Shown in pieces: positions 34,124 through 43,335 of a stretch of DNA of 64,000 nucleotides (position 1 is its first letter; every line of letters begins with the position of its first letter). The stretch is from Streptomyces tsukubensis (lineage in GTDB: Bacteria > Actinomycetota > Actinomycetes > Streptomycetales > Streptomycetaceae): contig NZ_CP045178.1 in NCBI RefSeq assembly GCF_009296025.1, positions 5,084,001-5,148,000 of the forward strand, read 5' to 3'. Made by a program: the position numbers and the translations under genes. The notes under the pieces were generated by a model. That model saw nothing but the letters and a program-made list of their open reading frames with translations, was not told the DNA's origin and ran no database searches.

Positions 34124-34246
34124 AGGCGGCACCCGAAGTCGACACCTGAAGTCGGCACCCGAGGTCGACACCTGAAGGCGGCACCCGAGGCCGGCACCTG
34201 AAGAGGTACCCGAAGGCCGCGCCCGGGGGCGGCGCCTGAGGGCGGG
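34117..34246. repeat. Ten 13-bp tandem repeats (CACCYGARGNCGR)
   Basis: Units alternate between CACCTGA- and CACCCGA-type versions. The first unit supplies the TGA stop codon (34121-34123) of the lipoprotein gene. The last three units are degenerate. The array fills most of the gap before resA. Confidence 0.9.
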
Positions 34247-34347
34247 GCGCGGTCGGGAACACGTCGGGAATGCCCACTTGAAGTGGGGTTTTCCTGGGCC
34301 GAGGGGGGTGCGGCAGATCCCCGGAACAGACATGCGAAACTTTTCAC

Positions 34348-34965
34348 ATGAGTGCCGTCTGCCGCGCCCCGCACCGCTCCAACCGCAGTCGTGCCGCCCT
34401 CCTCACCGTGGGAGCCGCGGTGAGTGCGCTCGCGCTCGCCGGCTGCGGCTCCGGGGGGACCTCCGGTGGTTCGAGCAGCACGAAGTTCATCACCGGTACC
34501 GGCGGTATCGCCACGGTGAAGAAGGCCGACCGCCAGGCCGCGCCGGACATAGACGGCACCACCCTGAACGGCGACAAGCTCGGCCTCTCCGACTACAAGG
34601 GCAAGGTCGTCGTCGTCAACGTATGGGGCTCCTGGTGCTCGCCGTGCCGCGCCGAGGCGCCCTACCTCGCCAAGGTCGCCAAGCAGACCGAGTCGAAGGG
34701 CGTCCAGTTCGTCGGCCTCAATACGCGTGACCCCGAGAAGGGTCCTGCCCGGCAGTTCGAGAAGCAGTTCAAGGTCGACTACCCGAGCCTGTACGACCCG
34801 GCGGGCAAGCTGATGCTGCGCTTCCCCAAGGGCAGCCTCAACCCGCAGGCCATCCCCTCGACCATCGTCATCGACCGGCAGGGCAAGATCGCGGCCCGCT
34901 CGCTCTCCCCTCTCGACGACGTCAAGATGCGCAAGATGATCGACCCGCTGATCGCGGAGAAGTGA
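34348..34965 (+). CDS. resA: TlpA/ResA-like thioredoxin lipoprotein
   Basis: A 205-residue membrane-tethered thiol-disulfide oxidoreductase that reduces apocytochrome c haem-binding cysteines outside the membrane. Lipobox LAGC places the lipidated Cys at 33. The thioredoxin fold starts about residue 63, with the active site WGSWCSPC (Cys97, Cys100) and the cis-Pro region NPQAIPSTIVIDRQG. It is the first gene of a four-gene cytochrome c maturation operon; its stop overlaps the GTG of ccdA. Confidence 0.95.
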   Translation: MSAVCRAPHRSNRSRAALLTVGAAVSALALAGCGSGGTSGGSSSTKFITGTGGIATVKKADRQAAPDIDGTTLNGDKLGLSDYKGKVVVVNVWGSWCSPCRAEAPYLAKVAKQTESKGVQFVGLNTRDPEKGPARQFEKQFKVDYPSLYDPAGKLMLRFPKGSLNPQAIPSTIVIDRQGKIAARSLSPLDDVKMRKMIDPLIAEK

Positions 34966-35756
34966 TCGGCGTGCCCGTCCTCGCCGACGCTTCCCTCCTG
35001 GCCGCGGGCGTCCAGACGCAGAACGAGACGGTGTTCAACGGGGCACTGCTCCTCGCGGTGCCGATCGCGCTCTTCGGCGGTCTCGTCTCGTTCTTCTCAC
35101 CGTGCGTCCTGCCCTTGGTGCCCGGTTACCTGAGTTACGTGACCGGGGTGACGGGCACCGACCTCGCCGAGGCGAAGCGCGGCAGGATGACGGCGGGCGC
35201 CGCACTCTTCGTCCTCGGCTTCACCGCGGTCTTCGTCTCGGGCGGCGCCCTGTTCGGCGGCTTCGGCGGCACCCTCCAGAGCCACAGGGACGTACTCAAC
35301 AAGGTCCTCGGCTCGCTCACCATCGTCCTCGGCGTCTTCTTCATGGGCGGTATGGCGTGGCTGACCCGGCGTGAGTTCCGTATCCACAAAAAGCCCGCGG
35401 CCGGCCTGCTCGGCGCGCCCATGCTGGGTGTGCTCTTCGGGGTCGGCTGGGCGCCCTGCATCGGCCCGACCCTCGCCTCCGTCAACGCCCTCGCCTTCGA
35501 CCAGGCGACAGCGGGCCGGGGCGCGCTGCTCACCGTCGTCTACTGCCTGGGGCTCGGCCTGCCCTTCATCGCGGCGGCCATAGCGTTCCGCAAGGCGCTC
35601 GGCGCCTTCGCCTGGGTCAAGCGGCACTATGTGTGGGTGATGCGGCTGGGCGGCGCCATGCTGATCGTGACAGGGCTGCTCCTCGTCACCGGCGTCTGGG
35701 ACCACATCGTGCAGTCGATGCAGGTGTGGACCAACGACTTCACGCCGGGGATCTGA
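34962..35756 (+). CDS. ccdA: Cytochrome c biogenesis protein CcdA
   Basis: A 264-residue protein with six transmembrane segments. It passes electrons from cytoplasmic thioredoxin to ResA. The two redox cysteines are in FFSPCVLPLVPGYLSY (Cys48) and GVGWAPCIGPTLAS (Cys166), the signature pair of the CcdA/DsbD family. The GTG start overlaps the resA stop (GTGA). The gene sits seven bases before the resB ATG. Confidence 0.96.
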   Translation: MIGVPVLADASLLAAGVQTQNETVFNGALLLAVPIALFGGLVSFFSPCVLPLVPGYLSYVTGVTGTDLAEAKRGRMTAGAALFVLGFTAVFVSGGALFGGFGGTLQSHRDVLNKVLGSLTIVLGVFFMGGMAWLTRREFRIHKKPAAGLLGAPMLGVLFGVGWAPCIGPTLASVNALAFDQATAGRGALLTVVYCLGLGLPFIAAAIAFRKALGAFAWVKRHYVWVMRLGGAMLIVTGLLLVTGVWDHIVQSMQVWTNDFTPGI

Positions 35757-35762
35757 ACCATC

Positions 35763-37817
35763 ATGGGCAGGAGCCACCACCCCCGGAACGAATCACCCAC
35801 CGCGGACGACACAGCCACCGCGGACGAGACACCCACCGAGGACGGAACGCCCACCAAGGGTGGAGCCCACACCACGGACGGGACACACACCACGGACGGG
35901 ACACGCGCCGCAGCGGGCCCCACGCCCGGAACCGACCCCTCCGAACCGAGCCACAACGAGACGCGCGAAGGTACTGACGTGCCGAACCCGACCCACGACC
36001 ACACCACCACAGGGCCCCCGGAAGGCGAGGCCGAGGAGTCCGAGCAACCGGGCACCGGCGCGGAAAGCCCCACCAAGGGCACGGCCGCCGCCGACGAGCG
36101 GGAACTCGGCGCGGCGGGCGCCCAGCTGTCCACCGCCCCCGTGGACAGGGCCGTGCCCGGTTCCTTCGGCGGCAGCCGCGCTCCGGGCATCGGCGGCTGG
36201 GCGGCCTGGACGGGCCGGGAGATCGTCGGCTGGGTGCGCTGGTTCTGGCGCCAGCTCACCTCCATGCGCGTCGCGCTGATCCTGCTCTTCCTGCTCTCCC
36301 TCGGCGCGATCCCCGGGTCCCTGATCCCGCAGACCGGCATCGACGAGGTGAAGGTCGCCGACTTCAGGAAGGCGCACACCGGCCTCAGCCCCATCTACGA
36401 CAAGCTCGGGCTCTTCCACGTCTACAGCTCGGTGTGGTTCTCCGCGATCTACATCCTGCTGTTCGTCTCGCTCATCGGCTGCATCATCCCGCGCACCTGG
36501 CAGTTTGTCGGCCAGCTCCGCAGCAGGGCACCCGGCGCCCCCAAACGGCTCGACCGGCTGCCCGCGTACACGACCTGGCGCACCGAGGCGGAGCCCGAGG
36601 CAGTTCGGGCGCAGGCGCTCGCCATCCTCAAGAAGCGGCGTTTCAGGGCGCACACGTACGAGGAGCCCAAGCGGGGCGCGAGCGCAGGCGCGGTCGCCGC
36701 GGAGAAGGGCTACCTGCGGGAGACGGGCAACCTGCTCTTCCACGTGGCGCTGATCGTGATCCTGGTCTCCTTCGCCATGGGGCAGCTCTTCAAGTCAGAG
36801 GGCGGCAAGCTGGTCGTGGAGGGCGACGGGTTCGCCAACACGCTCACCCAGTACGACGACTTCAAGTCGGGCAGCCTCTTCTCCTCCGACAACCTCGCCC
36901 CCTTCAGCTTCACGCTCGACAAGTTCGAGGGCACCTACGAGAAGTCGGGACCCAACCGCGGCACGCCCCGCGTCTACAAGGCCGACGTCACCTGGAGCAA
37001 GGGCGCAGACGGCAAGCCGCGGAAGAAGTCCATCGAGGTCAACAAGCCGCTGGAGGTCGACGGGACCAAGGTCTACCTCATCGGCCACGGCTACGCGCCC
37101 ACCGTCACCGTCAAGAACGGCAAGGGCAGGACGGTCTACCACGGAGCCACCGCCCTGCTGCCGATCGACAACAACTCCACGTCGACCGGGGCCATCAAGG
37201 TCTACGACGGCTACAGCGACAAGAAGGGCAAGTCGGAGCAGCTCGGCTTCAACGCGTTCTTCGTGCCGACCTTCGCCGGCGCGGGCAAGGGGCAGATGTT
37301 CTCCCAGTACCCGGGGCTCGAATACCCGGTGCTCGCGCTGTCGGCGTACCACGGCGACCTGGGCGTGAACTCCGGCATCCCGCAGAACGTCTACCAGCTC
37401 GACAAGACCAACATGAAGGAGTTCAAGGACTCCAAGGGCCAGCTGCTGAAGAAGCGGCTGGTGCCGGGCGAGACCATGAAGCTCCCCGACGGCGCCGGGT
37501 CGATCACCTTCGACAAGGACATCAAAACGTGGGCCAGCTTCCAGATCACCTACCAGCCGGCGGGCGGTGTCGCCCTGGTGGGCGCCGTCGCCGCCATCCT
37601 CGGTCTGGTCGGCTCGCTCTTCATCCAGCGGCGCAGGGTCTGGGTGCGGGCCGTACGCGGCGAGGACGGTGTGACCGTCGTCGAGATGGCCGGGCTCGGC
37701 CGCAGTGAGTCCGCCAAGCTCCCGGAAGAGCTCTCCGCGCTGGCCATCGCCCTGAACGACCAGGCACCCACCGCTCCTGAACCCGAAGTAGTTCCAGCCG
37801 AAGGGGCTGAGAAGTGA
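35763..37817 (+). CDS. resB: Cytochrome c biogenesis protein ResB
   Basis: A 684-residue ResB/Ccs1 protein, one half of the System II cytochrome c synthase. Transmembrane segments lie near 175-195, 225-245, 328-348 and 600-620. A large outside-facing domain lies between the third and fourth. The RQLTSMRVALILLFLLSLGAIPG segment near 170 is the family N-terminal helix. The first 160 residues are low complexity with Thr/Asp/Gly repeats (TDGTHTTDGT). A GTG at 35979 with AAGGT upstream would remove 72 of these and may be the true start. The stop overlaps ccsB. Confidence 0.94.
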   Translation: MGRSHHPRNESPTADDTATADETPTEDGTPTKGGAHTTDGTHTTDGTRAAAGPTPGTDPSEPSHNETREGTDVPNPTHDHTTTGPPEGEAEESEQPGTGAESPTKGTAAADERELGAAGAQLSTAPVDRAVPGSFGGSRAPGIGGWAAWTGREIVGWVRWFWRQLTSMRVALILLFLLSLGAIPGSLIPQTGIDEVKVADFRKAHTGLSPIYDKLGLFHVYSSVWFSAIYILLFVSLIGCIIPRTWQFVGQLRSRAPGAPKRLDRLPAYTTWRTEAEPEAVRAQALAILKKRRFRAHTYEEPKRGASAGAVAAEKGYLRETGNLLFHVALIVILVSFAMGQLFKSEGGKLVVEGDGFANTLTQYDDFKSGSLFSSDNLAPFSFTLDKFEGTYEKSGPNRGTPRVYKADVTWSKGADGKPRKKSIEVNKPLEVDGTKVYLIGHGYAPTVTVKNGKGRTVYHGATALLPIDNNSTSTGAIKVYDGYSDKKGKSEQLGFNAFFVPTFAGAGKGQMFSQYPGLEYPVLALSAYHGDLGVNSGIPQNVYQLDKTNMKEFKDSKGQLLKKRLVPGETMKLPDGAGSITFDKDIKTWASFQITYQPAGGVALVGAVAAILGLVGSLFIQRRRVWVRAVRGEDGVTVVEMAGLGRSESAKLPEELSALAIALNDQAPTAPEPEVVPAEGAEK

Positions 37818-38890
37818 TCCTCGCCGCCGCAACCAACGAGAGTCTGGCGCATACCAGCAATGTGCTGATCTATTCGTCGATGGCCGTCTACCTGCTGGCC
37901 TTCTTCGCCTACCTGGCGGAGTGGGTCTTCGGCAGCCGAAGCAAGGTGGGCCGCACGGCCGCCGAGCTGACCAGCGACGCGGGCGCGAAGGCGCCGGTCG
38001 TCACCGTCAAGCAGGGTGGTTCCACCGCCGTACTGGAACGCCCGAAGGTCGTCACCCGCTCCGCCGCGGGCACCCGCGACGTACCGGACGGCCCCGGCGC
38101 GCACGGCGGCACGGAGAAGGGAGACATGTACTCCCGGATCGCGATCTCCCTCACGATCCTCTCCTTCGTCCTTGAGGCCGGTGGTGTCGTCACCCGCGCC
38201 CTGTCGGTGCAGCGGGCGCCGTGGGGCAACATGTACGAGTTCTCCATCACCTTCTCGACGGTGGCGGTGGCGATCTACCTCGGACTGCTGATCGCCAGGA
38301 AGAACGTCAACTGGCTCGGCCTCCCGCTGGTCATCACGGTCCTGCTCGACCTGGGCCTCGCCACCACCGTGCTGTACACCTCCAGCGACCAGCTGGTGCC
38401 CGCGCTGCACTCGTACTGGCTGTGGATCCACGTATCGACGGCGATCTTCTGCGGCGCCGCGTTCTACGTGGGGGCGGTCGCCACTGTCCTCTACCTCTTC
38501 CGCGACAACTTCGAGAACAAGCTGGCGACCGGTACGCGCCCCGGCGCCTTCGCGCAGTCCGTGCTCTCCCGGCTGCCCGCCGCCGCCACGCTGGACAAGT
38601 TCTCGTACCGGCTGAACGCGATGATCTTCCCGCTGTGGACGTTCACGATCATCGCGGGCGCGATCTGGGCCGGCGACGCCTGGGGCCGCTACTGGGGCTG
38701 GGACCCCAAGGAGGTCTGGTCCTTCATCACCTGGGTCGCCTACGCCTGCTACCTGCACGCCCGCGCCACAGCGGGCTGGAAGGGCCGCAAGGCCGCCTAC
38801 CTGGCCCTCATCGCCTTCGCGTGCTGGCTGTTCAACTACTACGGCGTGAACATCTTCGTGACGGGCAAGCACTCGTACGCGGGGGTCTGA
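37814..38890 (+). CDS. ccsB: Cytochrome c biogenesis protein CcsB/ResC
   Basis: A 358-residue CcsA-family membrane protein that with ResB forms the System II haem-delivery and cytochrome c synthase complex. The haem-binding WWD-type motif is WGRYWGWDPKEVWSFITW near residue 300. Conserved histidines lie in LHSYWLWIHV and YACYLHARA. About eight transmembrane helices are visible, plus a hydrophilic segment (about 35-100) after the first. GTGA overlap links it to resB. A 20-bp terminator hairpin ends the operon. Confidence 0.96.
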   Translation: MILAAATNESLAHTSNVLIYSSMAVYLLAFFAYLAEWVFGSRSKVGRTAAELTSDAGAKAPVVTVKQGGSTAVLERPKVVTRSAAGTRDVPDGPGAHGGTEKGDMYSRIAISLTILSFVLEAGGVVTRALSVQRAPWGNMYEFSITFSTVAVAIYLGLLIARKNVNWLGLPLVITVLLDLGLATTVLYTSSDQLVPALHSYWLWIHVSTAIFCGAAFYVGAVATVLYLFRDNFENKLATGTRPGAFAQSVLSRLPAAATLDKFSYRLNAMIFPLWTFTIIAGAIWAGDAWGRYWGWDPKEVWSFITWVAYACYLHARATAGWKGRKAAYLALIAFACWLFNYYGVNIFVTGKHSYAGV

Positions 38891-38941
38891 TCCCGCTCGG
38901 GGGCGCCGCGGCGCTTCCGAGGTCCGTCTCCACCCGCGCCG

Positions 38942-38985
38942 GTACGACGACGACCGCCCGGACTGCCGGGCGGTCGTCGTCGTAC
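38942..38985. terminator. 20-bp perfect hairpin ending the cytochrome c maturation operon
   Basis: Arms 38942-38961 and 38966-38985 are exact complements around a 4-nt loop (ACTG). It lies between ccsB (stop 38890) and the convergent deaminase gene (stop 39008). Confidence 0.9.
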
Positions 38986-39007
38986 ACGCGCGAGTGGGGC
39001 CGGGGGC

Positions 39008-39478
39008 TCAGTCCTCGTCCTCGCCGATGTCCTCGTTCCACACGTCCGGGTGGGCGGCGATGAACTCCTCCATCATCGTCACGCACTCCGCGTCGTCGAG
39101 CCGCACGATCTCCACGCCCTGCTCCGCCAGCCACTCCTGGCCGCCCTCGAAGGTGGTGGACTCGCCGATCACGACCCGGGTGATGCCGAACTGCTTCACC
39201 AGACCGCAGCAGTACCAGCAGGGGGAGAGCGTCGTCACCATCGTGGTGCCCCGATAGGTGCGCTGCCGGCCCGCGGCACGGAACGCGGAGGTCTCCCCGT
39301 GGGCCGAGGGATCGCCGTCCTGCACGCGGCGGTTGTGGCCCCTGCCGAGCAGGGTGCCGTCGGCGCCGTACAGCGCGGCACCGATCGGGACACCCCCCTC
39401 GGACAGGCCCGTGCGGGCCTCCTCGACGGCGGTCGCGAGCCAGGCGCGCGCCTGTTCCTCGCTCAGTTCCCTGTGCAT
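39008..39478 (-). CDS. Yeast-type (Fcy1-like) cytosine deaminase / nucleoside deaminase
   Basis: A 156-residue zinc deaminase. The zinc site is His60-Gly-Glu62 (SAHGETS) plus Cys87 and Cys90 (SPCWYC). HGE instead of the common HAE, the STTFEGGQEWL segment and the end AHPDVWNEDIGE closely match yeast cytosine deaminase, including its C-terminal DWFEDIGE-like tail. Cytosine-to-uracil deamination is the best guess, with other pyrimidines or pterins possible. Known bacterial cytosine deaminases (CodA) belong to an unrelated amidohydrolase fold. It faces the ccs operon terminator. Confidence 0.88.
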   Translation of the reverse strand: MHRELSEEQARAWLATAVEEARTGLSEGGVPIGAALYGADGTLLGRGHNRRVQDGDPSAHGETSAFRAAGRQRTYRGTTMVTTLSPCWYCCGLVKQFGITRVVIGESTTFEGGQEWLAEQGVEIVRLDDAECVTMMEEFIAAHPDVWNEDIGEDED

Positions 39479-39574
39479 GGGGTGCTGTCGTCCTCGTCCA
39501 TGGGTGTCGACTCGTACCTGGTGTCGTGCTCTCCTCCGCTCGTCTACGGGCAGGGGGAGACGGCAGGAGGAGGC

Positions 39575-40015
39575 CTACGGCGTGTCCTCGCCCGCCTCGC
39601 GCCTGCGCAGTTCCTCCTCGCGCCTGCGCAGATCGGCCTCCCACTTCTTGAGCGCCGCCGGGTCGTCGGAGGCCGCGCCCTTGTTGGAGGCCGCTCCCGT
39701 GTCGGCGGTCGTGCCCGTATCGGCGGTCGCGCCCCGGGCCGGAGCGTCGTCGTCCTTGAGGGACTTCAGGAAGTCCGGGTTGTCGTCGGGGGCGATCCAG
39801 CCGCCGCGTCCTCGGGCGGAAGGGCCCGCCACCGCCGTGCGGTCCTTGCCCACGATCAGCCACGAGACGGAGCCGACGAGCGGGAAGAGCAGGACGAGGA
39901 TGGCCCAGAGGGGCTTCGGGATGTAGCGGATCTCCTTCTCGTCCGTGGTGACGCAGTCGATGAAGGCATAGATGCTGAGTGCCAGCGGCACGAGAATCAT
40001 CAGCACCCGGAGCAT
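39575..40015 (-). CDS. PLDc_N domain membrane protein
   Basis: A 146-residue protein with two transmembrane helices (about 3-20 and 35-55), matching the phospholipase D nuclease N-terminal (PLDc_N) domain seen alone in many actinomycetes. [26 protein letters not shown] is split by the family's conserved Pro-Lys-Pro-Trp. A Thr/Ala/Gly-rich stretch follows, and a C-terminal coiled-coil-like helix ([14 protein letters not shown]). ATG at 40015 fits the domain start; the open frame runs 16 codons further up. Function is unknown. Confidence 0.85.
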   Translation of the reverse strand: MLRVLMILVPLALSIYAFIDCVTTDEKEIRYIPKPLWAILVLLFPLVGSVSWLIVGKDRTAVAGPSARGRGGWIAPDDNPDFLKSLKDDDAPARGATADTGTTADTGAASNKGAASDDPAALKKWEADLRRREEELRRREAGEDTP

Positions 40016-40102
40016 GTCGCGGTCCCCCTGCGTGTCGCGGCGAGGGCCCGGGAAGGGCCCCACTTACCGGCTCAGGTTAGCCGGTACCGGATACTGGACG
40101 GC

Positions 40103-41554
40103 ATGGCTTACGACGATCTTCGCTCCCTGCTCCGGGCCCTGGAGCGCGACGGCGACCTCAAGCGCATCAAAGCCGAGGTCGACCCCTACCTGGAGGTCGG
40201 AGAGATCGTCGACCGGGTGAACAAGGCCGGAGGGCCCGCCCTGCTCTTCGAGAACGTCAAGGGCTCCGCGATGCCCCTGGCGATGAACGTCTTCGGCACC
40301 GACAGACGGCTGCTCAAGGCGCTCGGCCTGAACGCCTACAGCGACATCAGCGACAAGATCGGCGGGCTGCTCAAGCCCGAGCTTCCGCACGGTTTCGTCG
40401 GCGTGCGCGAGGCGTTCGGAAAGCTCGGCTCCATGGTGCACGTGCCGCCGAAGAAGGTGAAGGAAGCCGCCGTCCAGGAGGTGGTCATGCGCGGCGACGA
40501 GGTCGACCTCGACCAACTGCCCGCGCTCTTCACCTGGCCCGAGGACGGCGGTTCCTTCTTCAACCTGGGGCTGACGCACACCAAGGACCCCGACTCCGGC
40601 ATCCGCAACCTCGGCCTCTACCGGCTCCAGCGCCACGACAAGCGCACCATCGGCATGCACTGGCAGATCCACAAGGACAGCCGCAACCACTACCAGGTGG
40701 CGGCGAGGCGCGGTGAGCGGCTGCCCGTCGCCATCGCCTTCGGCTGCCCGCCCGCCGTGACCTACGCCTCCACCGCGCCGCTCCCCGGCGACATCGACGA
40801 GTACCTCTTCGCCGGTTTCCTGCAAGGGCGGCGGATCGACATGGTCGACTGCAAGACGGTGCCGCTCCAAGTGCCCGCGCAGGCCGAGGTCGTACTTGAG
40901 GGGTGGCTGGAGCCCGGCCGCATGGAGCCGGAGGGGCCGTTCGGCGACCACACCGGCTTCTACACGCCGCAGGAACTGTTCCCCGCGCTGACCATCGACT
41001 GTGTGACCACGCGCAAGCGCCCCCTGCTCCAGTCCATCGTGGTCGGCCGTCCGCCGACCGAGGACGGGCCGCTGGGGCGGGCCACCGAGCGGTTCTTCCT
41101 GCCCCTGCTCAAGATCATCGTGCCGGACATCGTGGATTACCACCTGCCCGAGTCGGGCGGATTCCACAACTGTGCGATCGTTTCCATCGACAAGAAGTAT
41201 CCGAAACACGCACAAAAGGTCATGCATGCTATCTGGGGCGCACACATGATGTCGCTGACCAAGCTGATCGTGGTCGTCGACTCCGACTGCGATGTGCACG
41301 ACCTGCACGAGGTGGCGTGGCGCGCGCTCGGCAACACCGACTACGCCCGTGACCTCTCCGTCGTCGAAGGCCCGGTCGACCACCTCGACCACGCGTCGTA
41401 CCAGCAGTTCTGGGGCGGCAAGGCCGGCGCCGACGCGACAAGGAAGTGGCCCGAGGAGGGCTACACCCGGGACGGCGGCTGGCCGCACATGGTCGAGTCC
41501 GACCCGGAGGTCGCCGCCCGGGTGACCAAGCGCTGGAAGGAGTACGGGCTGTGA
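40103..41554 (+). CDS. UbiD-family decarboxylase, menaquinone (futalosine) pathway MqnL-type
   Basis: A 483-residue UbiD-type decarboxylase using prenylated FMN. Landmarks are LLFENVKGSAMPLAMNVFGTD split after 15 residues, RNLGLYRLQRHDKRTIGMHWQ (substrate/prFMN site), and the catalytic E-x-R-like stretch EPEGPFGDHTGFY near 270. The C-terminal KLIVVVDSDCDVHDLHEVAW completes the fold. In streptomycetes this gene clusters with UbiA- and UbiX-like genes to decarboxylate the dihydroxynaphthoate-type intermediate of the futalosine route. The ATG at 40103 is the family start. Its stop overlaps the prenyltransferase GTG by four bases. Confidence 0.92.
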   Translation: MAYDDLRSLLRALERDGDLKRIKAEVDPYLEVGEIVDRVNKAGGPALLFENVKGSAMPLAMNVFGTDRRLLKALGLNAYSDISDKIGGLLKPELPHGFVGVREAFGKLGSMVHVPPKKVKEAAVQEVVMRGDEVDLDQLPALFTWPEDGGSFFNLGLTHTKDPDSGIRNLGLYRLQRHDKRTIGMHWQIHKDSRNHYQVAARRGERLPVAIAFGCPPAVTYASTAPLPGDIDEYLFAGFLQGRRIDMVDCKTVPLQVPAQAEVVLEGWLEPGRMEPEGPFGDHTGFYTPQELFPALTIDCVTTRKRPLLQSIVVGRPPTEDGPLGRATERFFLPLLKIIVPDIVDYHLPESGGFHNCAIVSIDKKYPKHAQKVMHAIWGAHMMSLTKLIVVVDSDCDVHDLHEVAWRALGNTDYARDLSVVEGPVDHLDHASYQQFWGGKAGADATRKWPEEGYTRDGGWPHMVESDPEVAARVTKRWKEYGL

Positions 41555-42471
41555 GTTCCGAGGCAACGGTGGGCGGCGCGAGATCGGAGCCGCCCGCGAG
41601 CGGTGGGGTCCACGCGTTCCTGCGGCTCGTGATGATCGAACACTCGGTCTTCGCGCTGCCCTTCGCCTACATCGCGGCCCTCACCGCGATGTTCCAGCTC
41701 GACAAGAACATCCACTGGGGCCGGCTGCTGCTCGTCACCGTCGCGATGGTCGGGCTGCGCACCTTCGCGATGGCGGCCAACCGCATCATCGACCGCGAGA
41801 TCGACGCGCGGAACCCGCGCACCGCGACAAGGGAACTGGTCACGGGCGCGGTCTCCGTGAAATCGGCGTGGACCGGCGCGATCGTCGCCCTTGTCGTCTT
41901 CCTCGGCGCCGCCGCCGCCCTGAACTGGCTCTGCCTGATCCTGTCGCCGCTCGCCGTCGTCCCGATGGTGGTCTATCCCTACGGCAAGCGGTTCACCAAC
42001 TTCCCGCACGCCATCCTCGGCCTCGCCCAGGCCATCGGCCCGGTCGGCGCCTGGCTCGCCGTCACCGGCGAGTGGTCCTGGGACGCGGTGATCCTCGGAG
42101 TCGCCGTCGGCGTCTGGATCGGCGGATTCGACCTGATCTTCGGCAGCCAGGACGTGCGGGCCGACCGCGCCCACGGCGTGAAGTCCGTGCCCGCCCGCTT
42201 CGGCATCCCCGCCGCCCTGCACGGTGCCCGTGCCGCCCATCTGGTGACCACGGCGCTGCTCGTCCTGTACGCCCTGGCCACCGACGCGGGGGTCTTCTTC
42301 TGGATCGGCCTGGTCATCGTCGCCGTGGCCTTCCTCTATGAGCACACCATCGTGAAGCCGCACGACCTGTCCCGGCTCAACCGGGCGTTCTTCCAGGTCA
42401 ACGGCTTCATCGGGATCGCACTCTTCGTCTGCGCGCTGCTCGACCTGCTGGTGCGCGGGCTGACCGTCTGA
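41551..42471 (+). CDS. mqnP: UbiA-family prenyltransferase, menaquinone pathway MqnP-type
   Basis: A 306-residue membrane prenyltransferase with eight to nine helices. The two Asp-rich Mg/diphosphate sites are NRIIDREIDARNPRT (near 92) and DLIFGSQDVRADRAHGVKS (near 200). It attaches the polyprenyl chain to the naphthoate-type intermediate in the later futalosine pathway. It is GTGA-coupled to the UbiD gene and followed 92 bp later by a UbiX flavin prenyltransferase gene, which supplies the UbiD cofactor. The trio forms one metabolic unit. Confidence 0.93.
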   Translation: MSSEATVGGARSEPPASGGVHAFLRLVMIEHSVFALPFAYIAALTAMFQLDKNIHWGRLLLVTVAMVGLRTFAMAANRIIDREIDARNPRTATRELVTGAVSVKSAWTGAIVALVVFLGAAAALNWLCLILSPLAVVPMVVYPYGKRFTNFPHAILGLAQAIGPVGAWLAVTGEWSWDAVILGVAVGVWIGGFDLIFGSQDVRADRAHGVKSVPARFGIPAALHGARAAHLVTTALLVLYALATDAGVFFWIGLVIVAVAFLYEHTIVKPHDLSRLNRAFFQVNGFIGIALFVCALLDLLVRGLTV

Positions 42472-42562
42472 GGATCGGGCCGGGAGCTGCGGGGGCCCGT
42501 ACCAGGCCCCGTGCCGGGTTCCGCCCCGACCGGGCGGGAAGGCGCCGGATAGGCTCAAAGAT

Positions 42563-43324
42563 GTGGATTCAGGAAATGAGCCGGCGTACGCGGGGGAGAG
42601 CCGGCAGACGCACGGGACCGAAGCGGAACGGCCTCGCAGGCCGTGGATCGTGGGGGTCTCGGGCGCGTCGGGCACCCCGTACGCCGCCGCCGTACTGCGG
42701 GGGCTGATCGCGGCAGGCGAGAGCGTGGACCTCGTCGTGAGCCGCGCCTCCCGGCTGACGCTGCTCGACGAGACCGGCGTCGCCCTCAGGGACGCGCACT
42801 GGCGGGGCGACCTCGCCCAGTGGCTGGCCCGAGGCGCCGACGGAAAGCCGGACACCTTCCAGGACACCCCGCTGGACGGCGTGCGGTACTGGCCCGCGGG
42901 GGATCTCGCCGCGGGACCCTCCTCCGGCTCGTATCCGGCCAAGGGCATGCTGATCGTGCCCGCCTCCACCGCCTGTGTGGCCGGGGTCGCGCTCGGCCTC
43001 TCCAAGGACCTGCTCCAGCGCACGGCGAGCGTCACACTGAAGGAGCGGCGCCCGCTGCTGGTCGCCGTACGCGAGACCCCGCTCAACGGCCAGACGCTGA
43101 AACACCTGGTCACCCTGGACGCAGCCGGTGCCGCCGTCCTGCCGGCCTCACCCGCCTTCTACGCGGGCGCCACCCACATCCAGGATCTGGTGAACTTCGT
43201 CGCCGGGCGGGTGCTGGACGCAGCCGGGGTTCCTCACGGGCTCTACCGCCGCTGGGAGGGTGAACTCGGCCTCGCACGCGAGGCACCGGAGATTCCCGCA
43301 CACCCCAATCCCCGCGATTCATAG
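42563..43324 (+). CDS. ubiX: UbiX-family flavin prenyltransferase
   Basis: A 253-residue flavin prenyltransferase that makes prenylated FMN for UbiD enzymes. The FMN-binding GVSGASGTPYA is at about 32-42. VVSRAS follows near 60, then PASTACVAGVALGLSKDLLQRTA near 135-160 and the RRPLLVAVRETPLN motif near 170. The first 28 residues are a charged extension. The GTG start at 42563 follows a TAGGCTCAAAG region. The protein supports the adjacent UbiD-type decarboxylase. Confidence 0.94.
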   Translation: MDSGNEPAYAGESRQTHGTEAERPRRPWIVGVSGASGTPYAAAVLRGLIAAGESVDLVVSRASRLTLLDETGVALRDAHWRGDLAQWLARGADGKPDTFQDTPLDGVRYWPAGDLAAGPSSGSYPAKGMLIVPASTACVAGVALGLSKDLLQRTASVTLKERRPLLVAVRETPLNGQTLKHLVTLDAAGAAVLPASPAFYAGATHIQDLVNFVAGRVLDAAGVPHGLYRRWEGELGLAREAPEIPAHPNPRDS

Positions 43325-43335
43325 GATGAAGTGTC

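Noticed and set aside
34117..34246. Possible CRISPR or attachment site
   Set aside because: Units are 13 bp, contiguous and without spacers; no integrase or tRNA adjoins.
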